From NCBI RefSeq assembly GCF_026626665.1, contig NZ_JAPNKE010000002.1:10126001-10190000 (forward strand): DNA of 64,000 nucleotides. Reading direction: 5' to 3'. Shown here in pieces: positions 29,603-38,636 of the stretch (within the stretch, counting starts at the first letter, position 1; the number at the start of each line of letters is the position of its first letter). Position numbers and translations under genes: made by a program. The notes beneath the pieces are model-generated. The model was given only the letters and a program-made list of their open reading frames with translations. It did not search any database and had not been told where the DNA came from. This stretch comes from Nannocystis pusilla (lineage in GTDB: Bacteria > Myxococcota_A > Polyangia > Nannocystales > Nannocystaceae).

Positions 29603-30703
29603 TCACATCGGCACGAAGCAGGCGATCGTCGTGTCGATGCGGAAGTTCGACTCGTTGGTGTGGCGCTCGGCGTGGAAGACGTCGAGCGAGTAGGACATCC
29701 CCTTGACGATGCCGAGCGCGTTCGCGGCGTTGTCGAGGTTGACCGAGTCCTGCAGCTGCGGGTGGAGGCCGCCGAGGTCGAGGGCCAGCTTGCCGTTGAT
29801 GAACACCCACACGTCGTCGTCGCCGATGAAGGTGAACACCTCGCCGCCGTTGTAGAAGAAGGTCGTGTGGATCTCGGTGGTGAAGGCGAAGTTGTTGGGC
29901 TGGCCCTCGTTGCCGAACCCGAGGCCGTCGATCGGGAAGAAGGTGTTGTCGGCGAACTGATAGAGGCCGGGTTGGACCTCCGTCAGCGGCAGATCGACCT
30001 GGAAGGTGTGATTGACGCCGGGCACGTCGTTGTACCACTGGGCGAACGCGGCCGGCCCGCTGGTCTGCGGCGTCGGGCCGGGGTGGGCGTAGGTCGGCTT
30101 CTCGTCGGGGCCGAGGTTCTGCTCGACGAGGCCCTTGTAGGCCCCGTTGCCGCTGTAGTTCTCGAAGTCGGGGTGAGCGAAGGCGAAGTCGCGGATCGTC
30201 GCCTTGAGCACGCTGCCGCACGGGAGGTCGCCGGTGGTCGTGTCGGGCTCGCTCGTGCTGGTGGTCGTGTCGGCGGTGGTGCTGCTCACGCCGGTGTCGT
30301 CGACGCCCATGGTGGTGTCGCCGGTGGTCGTGGTGTCACCGGTGGTCGTGGTGTCGCTGGTGGTCTCTTCGGTGGTGGTGCCGGGCGACGTCGTGGTGGT
30401 CGTCGTGTCGGGCCCGGTCTCGGTGGTCGGCGCGGTGGTGCTGGTCGTCGCGGTCTCGCCGGTGGTGGTCGTCGTGGCGGTCTCGCTGGCGCCCGAGTTG
30501 CTGCCGGCCGAGGTCGTCGGCGTGCCGGTCTCGCTGTCGCTGGCGCCTCCGGTCGGGTCGCCGGCGGTGCCCGCGCTGGTGTCGGTGGTGCTGGCCTGGG
30601 TCTCGGTGCCGTCGGCGCCGGCGGTCGTGTTGCCCGAATCGCCGCAGGCGGTCGCGAGCAGCAGCGCGACCGCGGTTTCGCGTCCCATCATTCCAAATCT
30701 CAT
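29603..30703 (-). CDS. Fibro-slime domain lipoprotein
   Basis: 366 residues. Lipoprotein signal (AVALLLATACGDSG), then about 130 residues of almost pure Thr/Ser/Gly/Asp linker encoded by repetitive ACC/TCG codons. Residues about 165-365 match the fibro-slime domain: ATIRDFAFAHPDFENYSG, FAFTTEIHTTFFYNGGEVF, FIGDDDVWVFINGKLALDLGG and LDVFHAERHTNESNFRI, a PA14-related Ca2+-binding beta fold known from slime and adhesin proteins. Likely displayed on the outer surface for adhesion. Its upstream region faces divergently from dusB. Confidence 0.88.
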   Translation of the reverse strand: MRFGMMGRETAVALLLATACGDSGNTTAGADGTETQASTTDTSAGTAGDPTGGASDSETGTPTTSAGSNSGASETATTTTTGETATTSTTAPTTETGPDTTTTTTSPGTTTEETTSDTTTTGDTTTTGDTTMGVDDTGVSSTTADTTTSTSEPDTTTGDLPCGSVLKATIRDFAFAHPDFENYSGNGAYKGLVEQNLGPDEKPTYAHPGPTPQTSGPAAFAQWYNDVPGVNHTFQVDLPLTEVQPGLYQFADNTFFPIDGLGFGNEGQPNNFAFTTEIHTTFFYNGGEVFTFIGDDDVWVFINGKLALDLGGLHPQLQDSVNLDNAANALGIVKGMSYSLDVFHAERHTNESNFRIDTTIACFVPM

Positions 30704-30826
30704 GCCCCTTATCGTGGCCGCGGCCGCCGCGAACCGTCAACGGTGGATTTGCCACCGCACGCCACCTACGTCGCTGCCGTGCGCGCCGCTCTGTGCGAGA
30801 GGAAGGCCCTGTGTTATGAGCGCGGC

Positions 30827-31978
30827 GTGACGACGGCGGAGGCGAAGCGCGAGTCGGACGAGACGTCCGCGTTGCAGATCGGGCCATTGCGGGTGTGGCC
30901 GCCGGTCGTGCTCGCACCGATGGCGGGCATCACGAATTACCCGTTCCGCGCGCTGTGCCGCCGGTTCGGCGCCGGGCTCTACGTCAGCGAGATGATCACC
31001 GCGGGGCCATTGGTGCGCGGCGACGCGCGCAGCCTGCAGCTGTCGGACTTCGGCGCCGACGAGTCGCCGCGCAGCCTCCAGCTCTACGGCGTCGACCCGG
31101 CGACGATCGCGGGTGCGGTGCGCTTCCTGGTCGGCGAGGGGCGGGTCGATCACATCGACCTCAACTTCGGCTGTCCGGTGCGCAAGGTGACGCGCAAGGG
31201 CGGCGGCTCGGCGATCCCGGTCAAGCCCAACCTGCTGCGCGCGATCGTGCGGGGCGCGGTCGAGGCGGCCGGCGCGGTGCCGGTGACGATGAAGTTCCGC
31301 ATGGGCATCGACGACGAGCTGCTGACGTACCTGCAAGCGGGCGTCATCGGCGAGGAGGAGGGCTGCGCCGCGGTCGCCTTGCACGCGCGGACGGCCGCGC
31401 AGCTGTACTCGGGGGCGGCCCGCTGGGAGGCGATCGCGGCGCTCAAGCGGGCGGTGCGGACGATCCCCGTGCTCGGCAACGGCGACATCTGGGAGGCCGA
31501 CGACGCGCTGCGCATGGTCCGAGAGACAGGTTGCGACGGGGTCGTGGTCGGCCGCGGCTGCCTCGGCAGACCGTGGCTGTTCCGCGAGCTGGCGGCCGCG
31601 TTCGCCGGCGCGCCGCCGCCGGCCCCGCCGTCGCTCGGCGAGGTGTGGGCGGTCATGCTGGAGCACGCGGAGCGGCTGTGCGCGTGGATGTCCGAAGAGC
31701 CAGCCATGGCGGCGTTCCGCAAGCACGCGCGCTGGTACACGCTGGGCTTTCACAGCGCCGAGCCGGTGGTGCCGAAGCTGATGCAGGCCCAGCGCCTGGC
31801 CGAGCTGGCGGCGCTGGCGGGCGAAGTCGACCTCGCCGAGCCGTTCCCGGCGGGGCCGATCGTGCGCGGCAAGAGCGGGGCGCCGCAGAAGGTCGCGCTG
31901 CCGCACGGCTACCTCGAAGACCTCGCCGACGCGACGCCGCCCGGCCCCGACGCCGAGGACGCCGACTCGGGCGGCTGA
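30827..31978 (+). CDS. dusB: tRNA-dihydrouridine synthase DusB family
   Basis: 383 residues. This flavoenzyme reduces a D-loop uridine in tRNA using NADPH. Motifs: PPVVLAPMAGITNYPFRALCRRFGAGL, SEMITAGPL, LQLYGVDPATIAGAV, DLNFGCPVRKVTRKGGGSA with catalytic Cys116, VTMKFRMGI, LHARTAAQLYSGAARW, GNGDIW and GVVVGRGCLGRPWLF. These are FMN-binding TIM-barrel landmarks. The C-terminal helical tRNA-binding domain is present (RKHARWYTLGF). The GTG start at 30827 is the only credible in-frame start before the FMN domain. No fis or rpoD-type partner is nearby. Confidence 0.9.
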   Translation: MTTAEAKRESDETSALQIGPLRVWPPVVLAPMAGITNYPFRALCRRFGAGLYVSEMITAGPLVRGDARSLQLSDFGADESPRSLQLYGVDPATIAGAVRFLVGEGRVDHIDLNFGCPVRKVTRKGGGSAIPVKPNLLRAIVRGAVEAAGAVPVTMKFRMGIDDELLTYLQAGVIGEEEGCAAVALHARTAAQLYSGAARWEAIAALKRAVRTIPVLGNGDIWEADDALRMVRETGCDGVVVGRGCLGRPWLFRELAAAFAGAPPPAPPSLGEVWAVMLEHAERLCAWMSEEPAMAAFRKHARWYTLGFHSAEPVVPKLMQAQRLAELAALAGEVDLAEPFPAGPIVRGKSGAPQKVALPHGYLEDLADATPPGPDAEDADSGG

Positions 31979-32027
31979 CCTCGTCGCTGCGGTGAGACAA
32001 AAATGTCGTGACCTCGAGGCGCCGCGC

Positions 32028-32180
32028 ACTCGCGGGTGCGAGCGGCCGCGGTCGGGCGCACGCCACGTCGGCGGCCGACCTGCGAGCGTCGCCCCGCGGT
32101 GCCATGCGCTCGCGGTGCGAGCGACCGCATTCAGGCCACGTCGGCGGCCGAGCTGCGCGTCGCCTCGCGGACGCGAGGGC
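32028..32180. repeat. Imperfect two-copy repeat between dusB and the radical SAM gene
   Basis: Two copies of about 75-80 bases share CTCGCGG-TGCGAGCG and CCACGTCGGCGGCCGA. They lie in the roughly 330-base gap after dusB. No gene or precursor peptide was recognised here. Confidence 0.5.
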
Positions 32181-32312
32181 GCCGCGCGATGGGCTTCCGT
32201 TCGCCTCGCTCATGGTCGCGCTCGCCGGTGGGGCCCGTATCGCGCCGCTCCTGGAGACCGGGACCGTACGCCCGGGAGGACGCGGCGCGGCCCGATCGGG
32301 TAGGATGGCCGT

Positions 32313-33569
32313 ATGAACTCGCCTGCACGCGCGCTGCGCCCGGACGACTTGAGGCAGCCGCGACCGATCTACGTGGTGTGGGAGACGACGCTGCGCTGCG
32401 ACCACGAGTGTGCGCACTGCGGGTCGCGGGCCGGCGACGCGCGGCCCGACGAGCTGAACACCGAGGAGCTGCTCGAGGTGGCCGACGCGCTGGTGCGCCT
32501 CGGCAGCCGCGAGGTGACGCTGATCGGCGGCGAGGCGTACCTGCGCGGCGATTGTTACCGGCTCATCGAGCACATGACGAAGGCCGGCATCCGCGTGACG
32601 ATGCAGACCGGCGGGCGCGGCCTGACGCAGGACCGCTGTCGCAAGCTGCGCGAGGCCGGGCTGGCGGCCATCGGGGTGTCGGTCGACGGGCCGGAGGCGG
32701 CCCACGACACGCTGCGCGCGAGCCCGGGGAGCCACGCGGCGGCGCTCAAGGGCATCCGCAACGCCCGCGAGGCGGGGATGCTGGTGACGTCGAACTCGCA
32801 GATCAACCGCCTCAACAAGGACGTGCTGCGCGAGACGGCGGAGCTGCTGGCCGACGCCGGGGTGGCGGTGTGGCGGGCGCAGATGACGGCGCCGATGGGC
32901 CGCGCGGCCGACCGCCCCGACTGGCTGCTCGAGCCGTACATGGTGCTCGAGGTGATCGACACTCTCGCGGACATCCAGCGCTGGTGCCAACAGCGCGCGG
33001 CGGCGCAGGGGATCGCGTGGGAGCGGGCGTTCCACGTCCGCCTCGGCAACAACCTCGGCTACTTCGGGCCGCACGAGCAGCTGCTGCGCACCCGCCCGGG
33101 CTCGCCCGACAGCTACTGGCAGGGCTGCTCGGCCGGCAAGTTCGTGATGGGCATCGAGTCCGACGGGACGATCAAGGGCTGCCCGTCGCTGCCGACGGCG
33201 CCCTACACCGGCGGCAACGTGAAGACCGCGGCGCTCGAGGACATCTGGAACGACGCGCCGGAGATCGCGTTCGCCCGCGAGCGCGGGACGTCCGAGCTGT
33301 GGGGCTTTTGCAAGTCCTGCTATTACGCGGAGGTGTGCCGCGCGGGCTGCTCGTTCACCGCCCACAGCGCGATCGGCAAGCGCGGCAACAACCCCTTCTG
33401 CTACTACCGGGCGGCGCAGATGAAGCGCAAGGGGCTGCGCGAGCGCGTGGTCCTGCGCCAGGCCGCCCCCGGCGATCCGTACGACTTCGGGCTGTACGAG
33501 ATCCTCGAGGAGCCGTGGGACGCAGCCCCGCCGCGCACGACGGTGCGGCTGCCCGTGCTGGCGGGGTGA
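32313..33569 (+). CDS. Radical SAM/SPASM enzyme, substrate unknown
   Basis: 418 residues. The radical SAM cluster is C29-x3-C33-x2-C36 (LRCDHECAHCG). GGEAYL and VSVDGPEAAHD follow the family pattern. The C-terminal SPASM region has spaced cysteines for auxiliary 4Fe-4S clusters (QGCSAGKF, IKGCPSLPT, FCKSCYYAEVCRAGCSF, NPFCYYR). SPASM enzymes often modify ribosomal peptides or mature cofactors and enzymes. No precursor peptide is evident within a few hundred bases, so this copy looks orphan. ATG at 32313 has AGGA upstream. It ends before a bidirectional terminator and several palindromic repeats. Confidence 0.85.
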   Translation: MNSPARALRPDDLRQPRPIYVVWETTLRCDHECAHCGSRAGDARPDELNTEELLEVADALVRLGSREVTLIGGEAYLRGDCYRLIEHMTKAGIRVTMQTGGRGLTQDRCRKLREAGLAAIGVSVDGPEAAHDTLRASPGSHAAALKGIRNAREAGMLVTSNSQINRLNKDVLRETAELLADAGVAVWRAQMTAPMGRAADRPDWLLEPYMVLEVIDTLADIQRWCQQRAAAQGIAWERAFHVRLGNNLGYFGPHEQLLRTRPGSPDSYWQGCSAGKFVMGIESDGTIKGCPSLPTAPYTGGNVKTAALEDIWNDAPEIAFARERGTSELWGFCKSCYYAEVCRAGCSFTAHSAIGKRGNNPFCYYRAAQMKRKGLRERVVLRQAAPGDPYDFGLYEILEEPWDAAPPRTTVRLPVLAG

Positions 33570-33584
33570 GGCTGGCTGGCGATT

Positions 33585-33655
33585 CGGACATGCCCGATGG
33601 GGCATGTTCGATGAAACATGCCCCGAAGAGCATGCTCTGCGGGGCATGCGTGCAC
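33585..33655. repeat. Cluster of three ACATG palindromes
   Basis: Successive inverted repeats: GGACATGCCCGATGGGGCAT, then ACATGCCCC units facing GGGGCATG. They fall in the convergent gap after the radical SAM gene and vary the theme to RCATGCCC, showing drift within the family. Confidence 0.65.
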
Positions 33656-33742
33656 GAGGAAGCCTGGCGTAGGAGGAGGTCCGTCGGGACTTGCCGAGCG
33701 AGGGGTGAGCGACGCACGACTCGGTCTCATGTCGCTGGATTC

Positions 33743-33772
33743 GTCGGTTCGAACCCGATATCCCGCTCCGCA
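33743..33772 (+). tRNA. Possible 3' fragment of a tRNA (T-arm and acceptor strand)
   Basis: GTCGG-TTCGAAC-CCGAT forms a 5-bp T-stem with a standard 7-base T-loop, followed by ATCCCGCT like a 3' acceptor strand. No matching 5' strand (GCGGGAT) or anticodon arm is found in the preceding 80 bases, so it is not a complete tRNA. It could be a remnant left by integration or deletion, or chance. A terminator follows directly. Confidence 0.3.
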
Positions 33773-33774
33773 GC

Positions 33775-33808
33775 AAACGCCCGGAACCCGCGAGGGGGCC
33801 GGGCGTTT
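33775..33808. terminator. Bidirectional intrinsic terminator
   Basis: AAACGCCCGG pairs perfectly with CCGGGCGTTT across a 14-base loop; both flanks supply short A/T tracts. It lies between the converging radical SAM and AHSA1 genes. Confidence 0.8.
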
Positions 33809-33825
33809 CGTCGTCCGGGCGCGGG

Positions 33826-34328
33826 TCAGCCCAGGGTGGCGAGCAGCTCGGCCAGTTGCTCGAGCTGCACGGGAATCCCCTCGGTCGCCCCGGAGGCGAG
33901 CTCGCCGTCGAGGGCTGCCTTCGAGGGGTAGAGGTCGTGCTTGACCAGCAGCGTCTGGCCGCCCTTCTCCTCGAACGTCACCGTGGTGATCGCTCCTCCC
34001 TCCTCCCCTTCCTCGTTGGTCCAGACCAGGCGCGAGTGCGGGGTCACTTCGATGTACTTACCGAAGACCTCCAGCACCGTGCCGTTCATGTCGAACACCA
34101 GCCGGTACTTGCCCCCGGCACGAACATCCATCTCGCAGGACAGCAGGGACATCCCGATCGACTTCGGTACCCACCAGCGCTTGAACAGCTCGGGCTGGGT
34201 CCACGCTCGAACACGATGCGCGCGGGAGCATCGAAGGTCCGCCGGACGACCAGCTCACGGTCGGACGTCCGTTCCACGGTGGTGCGGTTCTTCGCGGGGG
34301 CGGGCTCAGTCTCTCTTCTTGCGTCCAT
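33826..34328 (-). CDS. AHSA1/SRPBCC domain protein (one frame break)
   Basis: About 167 residues. N-terminal part: RELVVRRTFDAPARIVFE. After a break near 34190-34205 the continuing frame reads FKRWWVPKSIGM, then CEMDVRAGGKYRLVFDMNG, RLVWTNEEGEEGGAITTVTF and GIPVQLEQLAELLA, a complete SRPBCC fold of the AHSA1 group. Its start codon lies 23 bases inside the upstream ArsR gene, showing translational coupling. In such pairs the ArsR protein represses the operon and the AHSA1 partner probably binds a hydrophobic ligand; ligand unknown. Confidence 0.8.
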
Positions 34329-34671
34329 CGATCATCTCCTTCTGTTTCAGTGCTTCGATAACCTCGTCCAGTGCGTCGAAGCGGGAGGCCCACAGCTGGC
34401 GGTACCGCTCCAGCCAGGCCGCCTCTTCGTCCAGCCGGCGCGGTCCGAGCTTGCAGGTCCGCACGCGCCCGACCTTCTCCGTGGTGACCAGACCGACCTG
34501 CTCCAGGACGCCGACGTGCTTCTTCATGCCCGTGAGGGTCATGTCGAACTTCTCGGCCAGCTCCGTGATCGAGGCGTCGGCGCGTCCCAGCTGCTCCAGC
34601 ACCCCGCGTCGGGTCATGTCCGAGAGCGCGGCGAACGAGTCGTCGAGGCGGGCTCTTGAATACTGAACCAT
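34306..34671 (-). CDS. ArsR-family regulator paired with AHSA1
   Basis: 121 residues from the ATG at 34671 (a GTG at 34692 would add seven). The winged helix is complete: SFAALSDMTRRGVLEQLGRADASITELAEKF, MTLTGMKKHVGVLEQVGLV as the recognition helix and GRVRTCKLGPRRL as the wing, ending in the helical LERYRQLWASRFDALDEVI dimerisation segment. No metal-binding Cys pattern is visible, so it belongs to the non-metal ArsR subgroup. Its start codon lies within a palindrome (34662-34681) that looks like its own operator. Confidence 0.88.
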   Translation of the reverse strand: MVQYSRARLDDSFAALSDMTRRGVLEQLGRADASITELAEKFDMTLTGMKKHVGVLEQVGLVTTEKVGRVRTCKLGPRRLDEEAAWLERYRQLWASRFDALDEVIEALKQKEMIDGRKKRD

Positions 34672-34681
34672 CTGGTTCAGT
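34662..34681. promoter_or_regulatory. Operator-like palindrome over the ArsR start codon
   Basis: ACTGAACCATCTGGTTCAGT has perfect 9-base arms (ACTGAACCA/TGGTTCAGT) with a 2-base centre. It covers the ATG at 34671 and adjoins an AT-rich TATA-like stretch (34679-34688). ArsR repressors typically bind such sites in their own promoters; autoregulation is inferred. Confidence 0.7.
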
Positions 34682-34692
34682 GTATAGTCCAC

Positions 34693-35142
34693 GAGCGGCC
34701 GGCGTGCAAGCGGAGACGCGCGCCGCTGGGCGGCGGTCCCTGCTGGCTACGCCACCCCGGTCACGGGTCGCAGGTGAGCGGCGCCGCCGAAGATGGTGTC
34801 CCGGCCCTCGCCACCGGAGATGAAATCGTCGCCCCCAGCCGGTGGCTGCGACCGGGACCACGACACCCGGAATCAGCTCGATCGGCTCCGCTCGCTCGAG
34901 GTTCTCTTGTCGCTACGCGGTTCACGGAACGGATACCCTGCGCACGCCCTCGTAGACGGCGTGGCGGACCCCCTCCGGGCGCGGGCGGCGGCGACGTGTC
35001 GAAGCGGCGCGGCGCAGTTCAGCGCGGACGGCATGGCGTTCAAGACATGGCAGAAGCGACATGCCACGAAGGACATGGCCTTTGGAGCCTGTCCCTGGGA
35101 GCAGTCGCTTCGCGGGGCGCCCGGAGCCGCGCGGCTGGGCGC
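34693..35142. other. Intergenic region with palindromic half-sites
   Basis: About 450 bases 3' of the EPDYGVP-repeat gene and upstream of arsR. At 35045-35086 three ACATG half-sites (GACATGGC, GACATGCC, GGACATGGCC) form imperfect hairpins. No credible gene. Confidence 0.5.
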
Positions 35143-35706
35143 TCAGGTGGTGCCGGGGACGCCGTAGTCGGGCTCGGGGCCGCCGGTGGTGCCGGGGACG
35201 CCGTAGTCGGGCTCGGGGCCGCTGGTGGTCTGGGGCACGCCGTACTCGGGCTCGCCGACGGTCTCGGTGTCCTGGGTGGTGGTGCCGGCGGTGCCCTCGG
35301 TGGTGGTGCCGGGGACGCCGTAGTCGGGCTCGAGGGTGGTGTTGGCGGTGGTGCCGATCGTGTCGGTGGCGGGCACGCCGTACTCGGGCTCCGCGGAGGT
35401 CGGCGAGTCGGTCTCGGTGCCGGTGTTGCCCTCGGTGGTGCTGCCCGTGGTGGTGGTGTCGGTGCCCGTGCCCGTCGAGGTGTTGCCGGTGCTCGAGCCG
35501 CTGCCGCCCATCGTGTCGTCACCCTTGTCGGGGCAACCCGAGAGCGCCAGGGTCACCATCACCGCCGAGGCCGCGCGCGCCAGCCGGCTCTCGCGGTGCA
35601 GCTCGGCGCCGCAGTGCGGGCACGTGGAGGTGTCCGACTTGATGTGTTCGCGGCAGGCGGGGCAGGCGTAGAGGCGAGTCGTAGGGAGTAAGGGCGGCGG
35701 GGCCAT
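35143..35706 (-). CDS. Zinc-ribbon protein with EPDYGVP repeats
   Basis: 187 residues. The N-terminus holds a zinc ribbon (CPACREHIKSDTSTCPHC, about residues 15-32). A short hydrophobic segment (AASAVMVTLALSGC, about 45-58) follows, resembling a membrane anchor or an internal lipobox. The rest is a Ser/Thr/Gly linker with six recurring EP-D/E-YGVP-x-T units ending in two perfect GPEPDYGVPGTT copies at the C-terminus. This suggests a cytoplasmic ribbon tethered to a long outer linker, or a reversed topology. The ATG sits inside a palindrome half-site (CCATGTCC). Function unknown. Confidence 0.72.
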   Translation of the reverse strand: MAPPPLLPTTRLYACPACREHIKSDTSTCPHCGAELHRESRLARAASAVMVTLALSGCPDKGDDTMGGSGSSTGNTSTGTGTDTTTTGSTTEGNTGTETDSPTSAEPEYGVPATDTIGTTANTTLEPDYGVPGTTTEGTAGTTTQDTETVGEPEYGVPQTTSGPEPDYGVPGTTGGPEPDYGVPGTT

Positions 35707-35768
35707 GTCCGAATGGCACCACGCGCCGGCCAGGGCTGTCAATGCTCGCGGCCGCGAGCCGGGTCGCT

Positions 35769-36154
35769 TCAGCGCCGCCGCATGGGCCGTAGCGAGCGAA
35801 ACACGAGGCCGAGGCCGCCCACCAGCAGGGTGAGGATCACGAGGGTGTTCCACAGGGTCGTCGGGCGGAAATGGATCTCGAGGTTGGCGATGATGCCGAC
35901 GAAGATGAAGACGGCGCCCAGACCCGTGAGCGCCCAGCCGACGACCGAACGCGCGCTGTAGAACAAGCAGCCGATGCCGAACAGCAGCGGCAGCAAGGTG
36001 AGGCCGAAGGTGTTGTCGCCCCAGAAGCCCCAGTAGCCGCTGTGGACCATGACCTGGTTGAGCAGCAGGTACGCGCCCCCGCCCAGCATGCCGAGGCCGA
36101 GCAAAAACACGGGGAGCCCCCGGGGGTGCCGCCGACGTCGCGGAGGTCGTGCAT
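35769..36154 (-). CDS. Small integral membrane protein (frame break near the start)
   Basis: About 128 residues with three or four membrane helices: VFLLGLGMLGGGAYLLL, LTLLPLLFGIGCLFY, ALTGLGAVFIFVGIIANL and LVILTLLVGGLGLVF. The ATG at 36154 gives MHDLRDVGGTPGG, then the frame shifts by one in a CCCCCGGGGG run near 36120 before the first helix. Starting at the GTG at 36110 avoids the break but cuts off that N-terminus. No family name recognised; probably a housekeeping-type small membrane protein. Confidence 0.65.
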
Positions 36155-36224
36155 GCCCGGGAGCGTAGCATCCAGAGGGGCGGATGCAGGCGAGCGCAGA
36201 CGCGCGCCCGCTGGCGTCTTGGTG

Positions 36225-38636
36225 TCACAGGCCCGCGGGAATCGGCGCGCTCCACAGGCCAGTCCCGAAGTATCCTGTCGCGTAGATTCGCGCGCTGGTG
36301 CTGTTCACAGCGACGCTGGTGGTGTACTGTGACGGATCTCCAACGACGGGGTGATCGCCTTGCAGGCCCGCTGCGGCGAAATGAGCGCCGCGATCGGTCG
36401 AGACCCACACGCCACCGCGCTTCCATTCGGGGACGTCATCCGTGGGTCCCCAGGAGCCGCCGAAAAAGCGCGTGTTGTCGTTCGAGTCGAGCACCAGCGC
36501 GGGATAACCCGCTGTGGCGAGCGGTTGCCAGCAGACCCCGAGGTCATCCGAGGCCCACAGCGTCGAGCCTTCCTGGGCGGCGTAAATCCGCGAGTCGCCC
36601 GGGTCAACGATGAGACTGGTCACGTGCGAGCTGATCGAGCCGTTGTTCATATTCTCCCAGGTCGAGCCACCGGAGGTCGACCGAAGGTTCGGCGCATCGT
36701 AACCGACCGGGCTCGGATCGTCTTCTGGATCGGGAAACGGGTTGTACTCGGAGCCAGGCACCGGAGTGAGCTCTCCGCCTAGGTAAACCATGTCATGGGC
36801 CGGATCGTCCGCGATGACATGCGTGAACAACGAGGTAGCGTTCAGAGGATCCTCGTAGGCGTTCGTCGGAAATTCGACATACACGAAGGGACCCGGACCG
36901 CCATCCCACTTGAAGATGCCGGGATCTTCGGGATTGGTGAACGGGTTGAATGTCCCGACGTATAGGGTGCCGTCCGTGCTCGGGTGCAGCGTGGTGATCG
37001 AATAGCCCTCGGGGAGCTGTTCCGCGAGCATAGTCCACGGGGTTTGGGCCTTGTCGTGCGTGACGTAAATATCCGAACCGACGACCATGTAGATCGTATC
37101 AGGATCGTTGGGGTCGAACGCAAACTGGTCTTCCTGCGGCCAATCTCCCGCAGCGAATACGTCCCAGGTCAAACCGTAGTTCTCGGATACGAGGACGCCG
37201 TCGTTGTAACCGACGTACAGCACCTCGGGCTGGACAGGGTCTGCCTTCACCCAACTGACTGACGGCTCGTTGTCGGGGTATCCAAGCCAAACCCAGGCGA
37301 ATGGCAGCGGCGAATCACAAGTCGCGGGCTCCAGCTCGACCGTGATACCGTATCCGTCGTATCCGAAGACCACCGTATCGAAGATGAGCCTGCCGTTGGC
37401 GATTGAGGCCGTGGCGGGTTGCGAGTTGCTGGTCGTGTCGGCGAACGGGGGTCGTACCCGAACGGCGGGGTGCCCGCGCCCTCCCACCGAGTGCCGGCGG
37501 CGATGTCGATCCGAATTGCACCCGCGGGAAAGGTGACGACCTGTCCGTCCATGTAGCCGATGGCCGGCGTGTGCAGTGAGACCTCGACGTGATGGAGGAC
37601 ATAGTCGCCCACAGCGAAGTCGTCAACCGAGAGTGCCAGACCGTCGAGCACCACCGAGCAGCCCGAATCTTCGCAGAAGAAGTTGCGGTAGCTGGTGCTG
37701 CCGCTGGTGATCGACGTAGACCACGTCTCAATTCCCGAGGTGATGGTCACCTCGCCTTCACCGATGTCGCACGTCGATTCGAAGAACGGCGGTGGCTGGT
37801 GGGGAGCCTCGTAGCACGGCTGCGGGGATTCACCGGTGACGCCGAACTCGACCGGATCGACCGAACATGAGATATGCAGCACGGCGTCTTGCAAACATCC
37901 TTCGCCCAGACATGGGGCGGTACCCAGCGACATCGTCCAGTCATCGTCTACAACCGCGTTGACGCACGCGGCGAAATCGGCCTGCAGAGCGGCAGCGTAG
38001 GCGTCGAGCGACAATCGAAGGTTGGCCTCGCAGGCCGATTGGTCGGCGGCAAATCGCACTGATCTATGAAATTGAGGTCCAGATGAAGCTCTTCCAAACG
38101 CTTCAGGGCCAGACGGCAAGCTTCGTGGGCACAGTCCGAGATGCAAGCCCTCTCGACCTCCTCCGGATAGCCCCCGGTGCTATCCTCCTCCACGCTGTCG
38201 ACGCAGCACGCCTCGATGGTGGGCATGGGCAGGCAGTTCCCCTCGGTCGCCTCATAAGGGAAGCTCTTCGAGGTCATTGCCGCATAGACCGGAACGATGC
38301 AGGCCGGGTCGTCCGAGGTGCAGTACTGGAAGCTGAACGAACCATCGTTGATCGCCCCTTCGCATGTGTACCGAGTGCCGGTGTGCGAGCCTCCTGCGAT
38401 TGGGGGTTCGCGCAGTAGGCGCTAGGAGGAAGACCCGCTGTCGGATCGACCTGCCCTGTAGTAGGCATGCCGGACCCGGTGGTTGGTTCGGCGGTCATGG
38501 CCCCTGCCGTCTCTTCCCCATATGTCGCAGAATCGGAGGTGGCGATCGGGTCGCCGCAGCCGGCAAAGATGAATACGATGAGAAACGTGCTGACGCGGTG
38601 ACCGTGTCGAAGCCCGGAAGGCTCAGAGTCTTTCAT
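36225..38636 (-). CDS. BNR-propeller lipoprotein, paralogue A (three frame breaks)
   Basis: About 800 residues after repair. The signal MKDSEPSGLRHGHRVSTFLI leads to lipobox FAGCGDP and a Thr-rich linker. Residues about 100-270 are Cys-rich (IEACCVDSVEE, CISDCAHEACRLALKRLEEL, GTAPCLGEGCLQDAVLHISC). The C-terminal half is a sialidase/VPS10-like beta-propeller with Asp-box style repeats (GVLVSENYGLTWDVF, FAFDPNDPDTIYMVVGSDIYVTHDKA, GGVWVSTDRGAHFAAAGL). Breaks lie near 37460, 38045 and 38390. It is strikingly similar to the gene at 41664-44025 (both end in LWSAPIP/LWTAPIP). Probably a surface-binding protein; no catalytic Tyr/Arg set for sialidase was identified. Confidence 0.72.

Noticed and set aside
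31979..32312. A precursor peptide for the radical SAM enzyme
   Set aside because: No small frame with a leader-like pattern or good ribosome site was found. The region holds an imperfect repeat instead.
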